From NCBI GenBank assembly GCA_023411795.1, contig JAEYOK010000027.1:85455-149454 (forward strand): a stretch of DNA of 64,000 bases, read 5' to 3'. Positions 35,725-44,713 of the stretch are shown one piece after another (the first letter of the stretch is position 1; every line of letters begins with the position of its first letter). This stretch comes from Bacillota bacterium. GTDB taxonomy: Bacteria; Bacillota; Clostridia; DSM-8532. The notes under the pieces were generated by a model. The model was not told the origin of the DNA. It ran no database searches and saw nothing but the letters and a program-made list of their open reading frames with translations. The position numbers were made by a program, and so were the translations under genes.

Positions 35725-36144
35725 TTATCTTGCTGAATAAATGACTTTGACTATATTACCTTGAGAATCAGTCTCGTATTTCACATCGTAATAGTCTTGT
35801 GGATCTATGTCGTTTAATTCCACAAGCTCGGCTTTTTTGCCATCAATCCATATTTCAAGCTCTTTTGCAGAAATTACATCACCGGCTCCATAAAGGGCTG
35901 AAAGTTCTGTGGCCTCCTGAATACCTTTTGCCTCTATCACCCTATGTATAACTTCGTTTCCTGTTAAACGAGACTGAACTTTTCCCTCAAAGATACCCAC
36001 CATCGCATCTTTATCGTTAATATCCATGCTCTGATTTAAATAATCCATGTGCCGGTTATAGCTTGAGAAGAATACAGTAAATGCTGATGCAATTAATAGA
36101 ACACCTATTGATATAGATAGAATCTTTTCAATATTACTATTCAT
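35725..36144 (-). CDS. Small membrane-anchored filament-locus protein
   Basis: 139-aa protein: a short polar N-terminus, one membrane helix at residues about 8-27 (ILSISIGVLLIASAFTVFF), then a soluble domain. No family recognised. Size and topology suit a pilin-like or accessory subunit. It starts 2 bp after the stop of the next upstream gene, so translation is coupled. Confidence 0.68.
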   Translation of the reverse strand: MNSNIEKILSISIGVLLIASAFTVFFSSYNRHMDYLNQSMDINDKDAMVGIFEGKVQSRLTGNEVIHRVIEAKGIQEATELSALYGAGDVISAKELEIWIDGKKAELVELNDIDPQDYYDVKYETDSQGNIVKVIYSAR

Positions 36145-36146
36145 AG

Positions 36147-36734
36147 CTATTCCAGTTGGGCAAAAATGACACCCCTGATTTTTAGGTTATCATCATAAAT
36201 CAGATGAGAAATAAACTTCCCAGACGGATTTATATATTTTGAAGTAAGATTCGGGTTTTCCGCATCCCTTCTTGCCGCATCCATGACTGTTTTACTTTGG
36301 CTTGTAAGAAGGTTATTGCTTCCTGATGCCAGTGACATTATAATGCATCGGTTATCCACCTTCAATGTACCATTTTTACCGGATATGTAATCAGTGTAAC
36401 TTGCTTGCAAGCCCGTATTTGTATTACTAGACGGATCAAGATTAACCTGATTTCCTCCATTATTGCCTAAGGTGGCTACCATTATTATTACTTCACCGCT
36501 TCTTCCGGAAAAGGTTCCCAGGGCAGACAATACATCGTCTCCCTTAACCTCTTTTCCGTCGAACATTCTAAATTCCTCTTCGGTCAAATTCTGGGCTATG
36601 GACCCGACTTTGTCATTTGCGACACTGCTAACATCTTTCATTCCTCCAAAAATACTTAGGCCTATTGTCACCACTGCTATAAAAAGCAGTATTGAAACGC
36701 CTAACCAGAGCGCCTTAGATAGATTACCTTCCAT
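36147..36734 (-). CDS. Small membrane-anchored filament-locus protein
   Basis: 195-aa protein with an N-terminal membrane helix (ALWLGVSILLFIAVVTIGL) and a Gly/Asn/Ser-rich secreted region containing VIIMVATLGNNGGNQVNLD. The most pilin-like of the set by topology, although the canonical Gly-X4-Glu processing site is absent. GGGAGG precedes the ATG. It directly follows the TadC-like gene, the usual place for a major filament subunit; this is inference only. Confidence 0.7.
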   Translation of the reverse strand: MEGNLSKALWLGVSILLFIAVVTIGLSIFGGMKDVSSVANDKVGSIAQNLTEEEFRMFDGKEVKGDDVLSALGTFSGRSGEVIIMVATLGNNGGNQVNLDPSSNTNTGLQASYTDYISGKNGTLKVDNRCIIMSLASGSNNLLTSQSKTVMDAARRDAENPNLTSKYINPSGKFISHLIYDDNLKIRGVIFAQLE

Positions 36735-36764
36735 AATCTCTACCTCCCAGTGGTTAATATATTT

Positions 36765-38798
36765 TCAAATCTGCATCAATTGCTTATAAAACGCCGAAAT
36801 ACTCTCCATCCCCGATACTATCATCGGTATTATCAGATATAGTACAATTAGCGCATAAACAGGCATAAAGCCTATCATGTTGCCAAGATTCTTCTTTCTT
36901 TCTACTATTCTCTCATTGCTTTCTTTGCGACTTTCATGGTTAAAGCTCATCTCATTTTCCAACTCTTCAAAAGCTCTTGCTACATCCAAATCCTCACTGG
37001 CGAGCTGAAGGTTATCTATTATTGATAAAAAAGGTCCAAATCCAACTTCAGATTTAAGCTGTTCCAATGCCTCGTACGAACCCGAGCTGAAGTTTTGTAT
37101 ACATTTTTGTAAAGGGACTTTAAAATGTAACGAAAAGGTTTCCATCCATTCCAGAATTTCTTGAACATGAACTCGGCTCATATGCATGAGCATTAAAATA
37201 ATAGTTTGAAATTGAGAAACCTCATCCTCCATATCTATTTTTCTCGCATTGGCCATGAAGCGGAGGCCCATGATAGGAGCATTATAACCAAGGACAGATA
37301 ACAGGAAGCACACAAGCAGCTGCCACCACCAGAATATGTTATCTGAAAGCTTTTGCATCTTTAAACTAATTCTTTCAGCGACAATATTCATTTCCTGCTG
37401 GTAAATTGAACCCTCTTTTTTAATCTCTTCAAGGATTTTATCTTTGTCACTATTCTTGTCAAGTCTTAGGATAATCGTTCGGTCCATATCAGTTATGGTT
37501 TGCAGTTTTTTATATTCTTCCTCTGAGAGCTTTCCACCCAGATATCCCTCCGGTGTCTGCGGTTGATAAAGAATGACATACCTCGTATAACACATAAGGC
37601 CAATAAACAAGCAAATACCAAATATGAAAGACAGTGTTGCCATAATAAGCCTGCGGGTATAAAGAGTTTTTAAATTAAGCGGTGCCATAGCATTCTTAAT
37701 TAATTGAGTCAAAGAATTCTTCTTTGACGTGTATCCTTTTGGAATCAACCTGTCCACCAACTTATGAAGAAACTTATCATATATCTGTTGCTCAAAGGAT
37801 TTTTTTATAAAACCGGTATTAAAAGGCCTGTCAAACCGTTGAAGCCGACGTAGTGTTATATAGGATATAATTGATACTATAATTGTAGCTATACCAAGAA
37901 TTATCCCTATCTTACTGGTATAAAAACTTTCCAGAGGTGTAAAGCTGTTTGCAGCCCAGTTTCTTAGCGGTTTGAGGAAAAACATCGGTAAGAGGGAGAT
38001 CGTATTAAGGCTTTTCAATGCGTATTTTAACTTTTCACGTTTATAAATCTCTGCCTTGATTTCACTGCCAAGATAGGTAATACAACGTATAAAAACCGAG
38101 CTTTCCTTTACTTGAGTGTCACCATATTCCTTTGTTATATAGATGACCCCGGCAAGCATCTTAAAGTACTTATTTGGAGCAGTTTCATAGTATTTTTCCA
38201 GCTCTTCATCAGCATCTTTCGATGTTAGGATATCGTTAATTCTTTCAGCATGTATATAAACCTCATAGGTTTCGCGCTTGTTAAGCAGGCTACAAGCTTC
38301 CAGATTGGCATCCTCCACAGATTTTTGTTCATAGTATTTATGTCTAAGTAACTCAAGATAACTTATTTGCTGTCTCAATAGCTTATTTTGAAGGTTGTTT
38401 ATAAAAAGTTCTATTACTGTATCCCCAATAAAAAAGAGCAGAACAGTAAGCAAAACCAGCATCAGTAAATCCTTTGTTATTACCCAAAAGGCTACAACTA
38501 CGGTCAAATATAAAACTACTGTCGTGAGAAGCAAAACAACAGCTCGTTTTTGTATAGTTTTCACATCTGATACAGTATGTATCTCCAGCCTTTTTCTTAT
38601 GCTTATAAGCAGATTGTTTAATAAAGGAATAGATGATATTTTACTGTATAACGTAAGAATGAATGTAAAGTTTTTGGATTTGCTTTCACTTAGCTGCTTT
38701 CCACTTCTTTTTTGTCTTTTTGCCAACCCTATATTAGCAATTATCATCAGAACGGCAAGAACAAGACATATTAAACCGATAATTGTGTATTTATTCAT
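36765..38798 (-). CDS. TadC/GspF-like filament assembly membrane protein, unusually large
   Basis: 677-aa polytopic protein, about twice the length of TadB or TadC. It has an N-terminal membrane helix, a second cluster at residues 85-125, another near 275-310, one near 385-410, and a C-terminal part with EDEVSQFQTIILMLMHMSR and FEELENEMSFNHESR. A final hydrophobic pair follows. The C-terminal third resembles the type II secretion F domain, which organises pilus assembly at the inner membrane. It may merge TadB and TadC roles. It overlaps the ATPase gene by 4 bp. Confidence 0.78.
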   Translation of the reverse strand: MNKYTIIGLICLVLAVLMIIANIGLAKRQKRSGKQLSESKSKNFTFILTLYSKISSIPLLNNLLISIRKRLEIHTVSDVKTIQKRAVVLLLTTVVLYLTVVVAFWVITKDLLMLVLLTVLLFFIGDTVIELFINNLQNKLLRQQISYLELLRHKYYEQKSVEDANLEACSLLNKRETYEVYIHAERINDILTSKDADEELEKYYETAPNKYFKMLAGVIYITKEYGDTQVKESSVFIRCITYLGSEIKAEIYKREKLKYALKSLNTISLLPMFFLKPLRNWAANSFTPLESFYTSKIGIILGIATIIVSIISYITLRRLQRFDRPFNTGFIKKSFEQQIYDKFLHKLVDRLIPKGYTSKKNSLTQLIKNAMAPLNLKTLYTRRLIMATLSFIFGICLFIGLMCYTRYVILYQPQTPEGYLGGKLSEEEYKKLQTITDMDRTIILRLDKNSDKDKILEEIKKEGSIYQQEMNIVAERISLKMQKLSDNIFWWWQLLVCFLLSVLGYNAPIMGLRFMANARKIDMEDEVSQFQTIILMLMHMSRVHVQEILEWMETFSLHFKVPLQKCIQNFSSGSYEALEQLKSEVGFGPFLSIIDNLQLASEDLDVARAFEELENEMSFNHESRKESNERIVERKKNLGNMIGFMPVYALIVLYLIIPMIVSGMESISAFYKQLMQI

Positions 38799-40702
38799 AT
38801 CGCGACCTCTTTCTGCGTGTTAAAGAATTTGTCACAATAAGCATCAAAATCCTGAACATCCTTTTCAGTCATAGCTTTCTTCATCTTATCGGTTCTATCT
38901 GATGTTATGGTATTCACAACAACATAGCGGCCATCCTTGAATTCAATTATATTCCGGGGTTCAAAAATCCTATTGTCGCTCATCTTCTTAAAATATTCAG
39001 CCGAGGTATTCATGAACGACTTAGCTTTATCAGCCAGGTCCTCCTTTTCCCTAAATTCCTGCGGCAGGGGATAATCAGGCAGCTCAACTATTTCAGTAAT
39101 CCTTTCTATATACCGTCTTCCCTGATAATCCCTCACTAAATGAATATCAAAATCCAAAACTGAGACAACCTGCTGCTCAGCTATTTTTTCATTATTGAAC
39201 ATCTCACACTTAAGCAGAGAATTTCTGAGGGAATAGACCAAATCCCGCGTAGTTTTTGCGTGGTGCGTGAACAAGGTAAAAAGAGAGGCAACCTGAGACA
39301 TCTGTATCATCCATGCAGCAACCGGATCGGTTGCCACCTCCCCCAATATGTTCACACTACCGTCGGTCTTTTTTTGGATATCCAGACCTTGCTGACCCGA
39401 TATGTTCTCTGTCTCCCTGAATGATAAAATGTTTCTACCCGGATACAGCCTTCTTAAATTAAGTTCAAAAGCCATCTCCTGAATACGAAGAGTCAATGAC
39501 GCATAGATATGCTTTATCATTGCCATAAGCAAAGTTGTTTTGCCAGAACCCTGCTGGCCTGTAACAGATGTTATCATGCCACCTTTTACTATGTATTTTA
39601 TTAATTCTATTGGCAAATGAGCATTCTCATCCTGTATGAGCATTTCGAGTGTTACATTTTTAATGAAAAACTTACGTACAAAGAAAGCCCATGACTCGGA
39701 AAAGGGCGGCCTTACCACTAAAATACGGCTCCCATCCTTCATTTCGTTGACCCGGTAACCTGTTGATTCTGAGAGTTGTCCTCCGCGATTATATCTATAT
39801 ATTATCTGACAAACCCTTTTTAGCTCACTTTCGGACTCAAAGCCGAGAAAATCTAATTTAATAGACTTCCCCTTATAAAATATCCAGATGCTCTCATAGT
39901 TTCTTTTAATCCTTCCATTCGCTTTTGTGTTATCTGAAAAGCTATCGATTGTATCCAATGACTCCCTAAAATCTAGCGGATTTATCGGTAAATCCTTTGT
40001 GGCTCCCGACACCCCACCGGATACTCCGTCAATATTCATATCCCTTATTTCATCAATAACACCTAGACCTTTGTACCGCTCGTAAACAGCCTGGGTAATT
40101 ATTTCAAGGCGATCATCGTTGCTAAGTACAAGACCCATTCGATCAAAGATTTCATCAATATCCTTCTTAGTAATAGTAAAAGCTAATTCTCCGTCTTCAG
40201 TTTCCATTAGCTTGTCCAACCCATTAGTATCAATAAAATGTGTCAGGGCATCAAAACCATATTCTTTTTTTAGCATATGAAGAATAATTGCAAATTTATC
40301 TCTTACCGGCAGAAGATAGGTATTGTTAAATGGAATAATTGTGTTAATTTTGTCCTGTGGTATATAGGAAAATAAAATGTCATAGATAAATGACTTTACA
40401 AACTGTTTATCCTCAACCGAGCCATGCATGCATACCTTAAGTGCCTTTTTAAGTTCTGCTCTTTTGTTAGCCTGCTTCCTAAACTCGACTTCATTAAGTC
40501 CCAGCTCAAATAAATTAGTTCTGGTAATCTCGTCTATGGAATCCTTCACATAATCAATAAGAGAAGGTATTGAAAACAAAAGTGGATCAGAACCTTCATC
40601 AACCTCTCTCTGGTGCCTGGATGAAATAAAGAAAAAATAAACAGCAATGCCCAGCCCAAAAATAATCAATATAATAAAGACTTGGTTCATAAGTTCAGGC
40701 AA
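38795..40702 (-). CDS. TadA/CpaF-like secretion ATPase with N-terminal membrane helix
   Basis: About 635-aa type II/IV secretion ATPase that would power filament assembly. It has Walker A TGQQGSGKTT near residue 380, a Walker B-like NILGEVATDPVAAWMIQMSQ, and the His-box LFTHHAKT, as in CpaF. Unusually it begins with one hydrophobic helix (VFIILIIFGLGIAVYFFF), which cytoplasmic CpaF proteins lack. Start chosen at TTG 40702 with GGGAG eight bases upstream rather than ATG 40732. This start overlaps the upstream gene by 8 bp. Confidence 0.87.
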   Translation of the reverse strand: MPELMNQVFIILIIFGLGIAVYFFFISSRHQREVDEGSDPLLFSIPSLIDYVKDSIDEITRTNLFELGLNEVEFRKQANKRAELKKALKVCMHGSVEDKQFVKSFIYDILFSYIPQDKINTIIPFNNTYLLPVRDKFAIILHMLKKEYGFDALTHFIDTNGLDKLMETEDGELAFTITKKDIDEIFDRMGLVLSNDDRLEIITQAVYERYKGLGVIDEIRDMNIDGVSGGVSGATKDLPINPLDFRESLDTIDSFSDNTKANGRIKRNYESIWIFYKGKSIKLDFLGFESESELKRVCQIIYRYNRGGQLSESTGYRVNEMKDGSRILVVRPPFSESWAFFVRKFFIKNVTLEMLIQDENAHLPIELIKYIVKGGMITSVTGQQGSGKTTLLMAMIKHIYASLTLRIQEMAFELNLRRLYPGRNILSFRETENISGQQGLDIQKKTDGSVNILGEVATDPVAAWMIQMSQVASLFTLFTHHAKTTRDLVYSLRNSLLKCEMFNNEKIAEQQVVSVLDFDIHLVRDYQGRRYIERITEIVELPDYPLPQEFREKEDLADKAKSFMNTSAEYFKKMSDNRIFEPRNIIEFKDGRYVVVNTITSDRTDKMKKAMTEKDVQDFDAYCDKFFNTQKEVAI

Positions 40703-41504
40703 GCTTATTACTCCCCTCAACAATATATTCACACAACCGGTTAAATGAGTTTATCAATATTTTTTCCTCAGAATCTTTTGCATTCTGATTAAAAGCTATA
40801 TACTCAAATACCCTGCCAGTATTTAGGGCATCCATGAAGTGTACGCTATTCGGAATCTCAAAGATTGAAGCCTTGTCGATTCCATATCTTCTGGCTATAT
40901 TTCCAGAAGTCATATTCCCCCCTTTTTCGAATCGCGATAAGACATATGCTGACCGCTTCTGTTTCAGAAAAGGATATTCTCTTTGATATACTGCTAAATC
41001 CTCTAAAAGAAAAGAATTCTGGTTTATACAAAAAATAATGATATCCGAGCTCTCTAAAATTTTAAGGTTATTGTTTTCCTTTAACCCGCTGTGAACATCC
41101 ATCAAAACCAAATCATAAAATTCTTTTGAGCAGTTAATTATACTTAATATCACATCATGGTCTTTTTGAGTCATTCTCTCCTTTTTTGAGGTTCCAAGAA
41201 GAATATCCAGACGATGATTCTTAAGAAGAGAATATGTATAATCCGCAATCATATTTGGCTTAAGCCTTCCGTTTATAAAAAGCCTTACCAATGCGTCTAT
41301 CCCCTGGTTACTAAGGCTTTGGACAGTCTTTTCAACTTCTATGGATTGTCTAAACAAGTAGCATTCTAATGCGCTTCTTTCAATATGATTGTGGGCAACA
41401 AGTGTCTTAAAGGCTGTTTTCTGTGATATTGTTGATGCAAGAGCTGCTGTAGTGGCACTTGTTGCACCTTGTCCATGCATATTGGACCAAATAGATATTT
41501 GCAC
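40695..41504 (-). CDS. TadZ/CpaE-like ParA-fold protein with altered P-loop
   Basis: 269-aa protein of the MinD/ParA fold: strand start QISIWSNMHGQGATSATTAALAS, a DLVLMDVHSGLKENNN switch-like segment near residue 135, and IIFCINQNSFLLEDLAVYQ. The P-loop has GQGATSAT where a deviant Walker A would have KGGxGKTT, so both lysines are missing. TadZ proteins, which place Tad machines at cell poles, are known for such altered loops. Position directly before the ATPase supports that role. Confidence 0.75.
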   Translation of the reverse strand: MQISIWSNMHGQGATSATTAALASTISQKTAFKTLVAHNHIERSALECYLFRQSIEVEKTVQSLSNQGIDALVRLFINGRLKPNMIADYTYSLLKNHRLDILLGTSKKERMTQKDHDVILSIINCSKEFYDLVLMDVHSGLKENNNLKILESSDIIIFCINQNSFLLEDLAVYQREYPFLKQKRSAYVLSRFEKGGNMTSGNIARRYGIDKASIFEIPNSVHFMDALNTGRVFEYIAFNQNAKDSEEKILINSFNRLCEYIVEGSNKLA

Positions 41505-41508
41505 CTTT

Positions 41509-42153
41509 TTACACCCCTTCAGCCTTTTTAAAAATAACTTTTACTTCTTTTTTTTCCAACGAAAAAATATCCTGTATAATTCCTTTAAGAGCAGATTTAA
41601 GTGACGGCGAAAGTGATTTTAACGGTAATTTATTTTGAAACTGGCTTTCAATCATCACATTACGGTTAGAATCCTCAAAATATATGGTATGTGTGTGTGT
41701 AATCTTTGTAAAACTCGGAAGACTTCGCTCCCAGAATAATTCCATATACCTTTCCCCAATCTTACAGTACTCCATAACATTAAGGAATATTAAAAAGATA
41801 TTGAGCGAAGGTTGAAACCATGTATATTCGCTGGCAAGTTTTGCACAATCCTCAAGAATCCTTCTTGTCGGTTCGCTTACGGCTACCACAACATAATCTT
41901 CAGGGACATTGATGAATTCTTCAACATCCAGAAAATTATATGCTTCGTCAGAAACTTTAGATAGTGGATTTTCTTGAATTTCACACCTTATGATTTCAAT
42001 ACCGCAATAATCATAGATTCCTGTTTCATTCTCGTATGAGTATGGATTTTTGGATATTAAGACTACTTTATTGTAACTCGATATAGTTTTCGCCAGGCAC
42101 AAGAGCAGGAACCTCTTTTCCTCTGTGCTTTTGCCAAGAAACACAACGTTCAT
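41509..42153 (-). CDS. ParA/receiver-like alpha-beta protein of the filament locus
   Basis: 214-aa protein, not recognised by family. It opens with a Rossmann-like strand and loop (NVVFLGKSTEEKRFLLLCLAK), followed by VVLISKNPY and VVVAVSEPTRRILEDC, matching a divergent MinD-type fold. ATG 42153 follows GGAGG by five bases and is preferred over ATG 42168. It lies between the CpaB-like and TadZ-like genes with 4-14 bp gaps. Confidence 0.65.
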   Translation of the reverse strand: MNVVFLGKSTEEKRFLLLCLAKTISSYNKVVLISKNPYSYENETGIYDYCGIEIIRCEIQENPLSKVSDEAYNFLDVEEFINVPEDYVVVAVSEPTRRILEDCAKLASEYTWFQPSLNIFLIFLNVMEYCKIGERYMELFWERSLPSFTKITHTHTIYFEDSNRNVMIESQFQNKLPLKSLSPSLKSALKGIIQDIFSLEKKEVKVIFKKAEGV

Positions 42154-42167
42154 CGTATCCTCCATCA

Positions 42168-43112
42168 TTACAATTTGTCTTCTACACCAGTTACCCCTGT
42201 ACCGGAGTCAGTTATATTGCCATTGTCCACAACAGGATTTATATTAACAGAATCAATAATGTCTCCAAATATTTTGTTCCTACCTGAATTTTGAAAGTCT
42301 TCATTTATTCTTTTCTCAAATATCTCCCGGTTTCGAATTTCAAGCTCGGTTACTGCTTTTTGAACAATATTTGGATCTTGCAAAATAAGGCTTTGCACCT
42401 CAGGATTAGATGGATAAGTTTTCACAGCTTCACTTTGTATATCAGGTGCCACATAGGGAAGAGCATACAATATAGTGCCATCAACTATACTAGCATCAAT
42501 CATGGCACTGGCCATTCTTAGAATCTCTTCCTCCCCTGCATGGAACCAAATAGTATTCTTTTGATTTTCCGATGATTGTCTTTGCAAATCTTTAACTTGC
42601 TTCTTAGATAAGACAATGTAATCCAGTCCGTTTGGAAACATAATTCTTATATCGATGAATTCCATAGGCTCAAGTTTTTGAGGGAGATATACTGTAGTAT
42701 ATTCTACAAGCCTTATATCATCAGGATATTCATCTTCTTCGTATAGCATTGACATAGTTATAGGCATATTTTTAGATATATTACATCGAGTGACCTTTCC
42801 CACGACAGAAGAAGGATTTGTTATTGCATCGGTAGGCAATATATCTGCACTGATCTCAGCGGGAATTAAGTCTTGATCGGTTAATACCTCACCGGCTTTT
42901 TTTTCGGATGTAGCTATGTATATCAGCGATGTGGGGTTGTTTTCTATATATTCTTCAATTGCGCTATTTTTTATTTCCAACATTTTTTGCTCGGTGATTT
43001 TATTTATGTTGCTTTGATAATAGAAAAAAGCGACTCCAAGAATTATGATTGATATAAACATTCCCAATAAAAACCCTAATAGTGTTCTATAGCGCTGCGG
43101 TCGAAGTATCAT
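42168..43112 (-). CDS. CpaB-like SAF domain protein
   Basis: 314-aa protein with an N-terminal membrane helix (LLGFLLGMFISIIILGVAFFYY), then an SAF-type beta-clip domain. The latter reads LIYIATSEKKAGEVLTDQDLIPAEI ... VVGKVTRCNISKNMPITMSML. In Caulobacter-type Tad systems CpaB/RcpC is an envelope factor with this domain. A C-terminal coiled, polar tail extends about 90 residues. It is the second gene of the operon, 21 bp after the kinase gene. Confidence 0.8.
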   Translation of the reverse strand: MILRPQRYRTLLGFLLGMFISIIILGVAFFYYQSNINKITEQKMLEIKNSAIEEYIENNPTSLIYIATSEKKAGEVLTDQDLIPAEISADILPTDAITNPSSVVGKVTRCNISKNMPITMSMLYEEDEYPDDIRLVEYTTVYLPQKLEPMEFIDIRIMFPNGLDYIVLSKKQVKDLQRQSSENQKNTIWFHAGEEEILRMASAMIDASIVDGTILYALPYVAPDIQSEAVKTYPSNPEVQSLILQDPNIVQKAVTELEIRNREIFEKRINEDFQNSGRNKIFGDIIDSVNINPVVDNGNITDSGTGVTGVEDKL

Positions 43113-43133
43113 ATTCTACTGTAGTTCTCCCTT

Positions 43134-44549
43134 CTAATTTTGTTTTCTCTCTACAATTAGGCAGATCTCCTTAAAGACACGTTCAGTATTTTTTTGTTCT
43201 TCTTCGGTAGGATAATAAGGATTTTCCGGAGTTGAATAAGTAACAATGTGTTTGAATCTTTTCTTAAGTACTTGTCTTTCTGAACTTTCACATGTGATAT
43301 AAATCCACTCGTCCTTTGATAAGGATTTGATATTGTCATCATATTCGACAAAAAGCGAATGCTTCCATGTAGCCCTAGGACACAGAATAAGCTTAATATC
43401 AGCACGATTTAGTTCCTTTAATTTCTTTCCGGTATCAAGCTTTCCAAGGTCAAGAATGACTACATCAATACCTTTTCTTGATATCTCTCCGCTATCTGAC
43501 ATGTTGGGATAAAAAACCATATCCAGCGTTTCAAAGTTGTTCTCTCTTTGTATTCTAAGCTCTCCAAGGTAATCAGAGACATCACGAATTCTACTAAAAT
43601 CACCGCTACTGTTTAGTTCTATTAATGTCGTCTTTTTTCTATTCTTGGATAGATATCTTCCCAAAGCAATGCAATGAGCGGTTACCCCTGTTCCGGGCAA
43701 ATACGACGCTATTCCGATTACACCTCGAAAATCGCATACTGCTTCTTTTCTATTTCTTTTAATAAAAATTACTGGTTTCATAGCACTATTAATAGCTACT
43801 AATGCATTTTTAGCACTCTGAAACCTGTTGTTGGGATCTGTTTCGACTAATTTTGCAATAAATCTTATAAAGCCTTTTGATATACCGGCTTTCTTTAAAT
43901 GGGACTCAATTTTTGTCTGCCCCATTTTTAAAGGATGTATCCCTGTGGCTAAATGAACTAATGTCATTCCCAGATTAAAAAAATCGGTGCGTTGGTCGCT
44001 CTGCCCTGCTCCGTATTGTTCAGGAGCCGCATACCCCTGCGTTCCTATGTAAATAGTATCCTCATCCGTTCCCTCTCTATGAAATCTGGCTGTTCCGAAA
44101 TCCACCAGCCTTAATCTGCCTGAATCATCAACAATCATGTTTGCAGGCTTAAGATCTCTGTATATAACAGGCGGAGTTCTGCTATGTAAATATTCAAATA
44201 CCTCGAGCAATTCTATAGTCCATTTTTTAAGCATTTTCTCGGATATCTGGCCCTCTTTTTGCAGTACATCCAATAGATTAGAGCCTGAAAAATAATCCAT
44301 TACTATAAAAATTCTATCTTCATCCTCAAATAAATCTGCTATTCTCGGAAGCATTGGGTGACTAAGTCTTTTAAGTATTTCAACCTCTTCCATCTCAAAT
44401 GAAATCCATTGGCTACTTTTTGATAACACCTTAACAGCCCAAATATTATTTAATACAATATTCTCGACTAAAAATACCTGAGCTGTACCCCCTTGACCCA
44501 GAATACCGACAATTTTATATTTGTTATCTAGTATTTCCCCTAGTTTCAT
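43134..44549 (-). CDS. Ser/Thr protein kinase fused to a ParA-like domain
   Basis: 471-aa cytoplasmic protein with two parts. Residues about 9-270 are a Hanks-type kinase with all key elements: G-loop LGQGGTAQVF, catalytic Lys in WAVKVL, YRDLKPANM, DFGTAR and YAAPEQYG. Residues about 285-471 start with GVIGIASYLPGTGVTAHCIALG followed by KTTLIELN, a ParA/CpaE-like fold whose P-loop lacks the lysine. No PASTA repeats or membrane helix are present. Start ATG 44549 (AGTAGG upstream) is preferred over ATG 44564. First gene of the Tad-like operon, so it probably tunes assembly. Confidence 0.88.
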   Translation of the reverse strand: MKLGEILDNKYKIVGILGQGGTAQVFLVENIVLNNIWAVKVLSKSSQWISFEMEEVEILKRLSHPMLPRIADLFEDEDRIFIVMDYFSGSNLLDVLQKEGQISEKMLKKWTIELLEVFEYLHSRTPPVIYRDLKPANMIVDDSGRLRLVDFGTARFHREGTDEDTIYIGTQGYAAPEQYGAGQSDQRTDFFNLGMTLVHLATGIHPLKMGQTKIESHLKKAGISKGFIRFIAKLVETDPNNRFQSAKNALVAINSAMKPVIFIKRNRKEAVCDFRGVIGIASYLPGTGVTAHCIALGRYLSKNRKKTTLIELNSSGDFSRIRDVSDYLGELRIQRENNFETLDMVFYPNMSDSGEISRKGIDVVILDLGKLDTGKKLKELNRADIKLILCPRATWKHSLFVEYDDNIKSLSKDEWIYITCESSERQVLKKRFKHIVTYSTPENPYYPTEEEQKNTERVFKEICLIVERKQN

Positions 44550-44585
44550 TTTTAACCTACTCATAACATAAATTTACTGTAATTT

Positions 44586-44614
44586 ATTGTAACAATAAAC
44601 ATATTAATAATCAA
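44586..44614 (-). promoter_or_regulatory. Promoter of the Tad-like operon
   Basis: On the minus strand TTGATT (44614-44609), a 17-base spacer and TACAAT (44591-44586), 36 bp before the kinase start. Confidence 0.6.
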
Positions 44615-44639
44615 TAGGTTAAATTTATTTTTCTTTAAA

Positions 44640-44702
44640 GAGTAAGAGGGACGGTGACTTTTACTCATAGAAAATGAGTGAAAGTCACCGTCCCTCTTAC
44701 TC
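44640..44702. repeat. Long GGGACGG-type palindromic repeat
   Basis: GAGTAAGAGGGACGGTGACTTT pairs perfectly (22 bp) with its complement at the 3' side. The stem extends seven further bases with one mismatch around a five-base loop. It separates the hisE 3' end from the Tad-like operon promoter. It resembles the palindromic GGGACGG elements scattered in Clostridia genomes and could also terminate hisE transcription. Confidence 0.85.
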
Positions 44703-44713
44703 AAGCATGCTTA

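Noticed and set aside
38395..38823. 142-codon plus-strand open frame
   Set aside because: Shadow of the TadC-like gene with no ribosome binding site.
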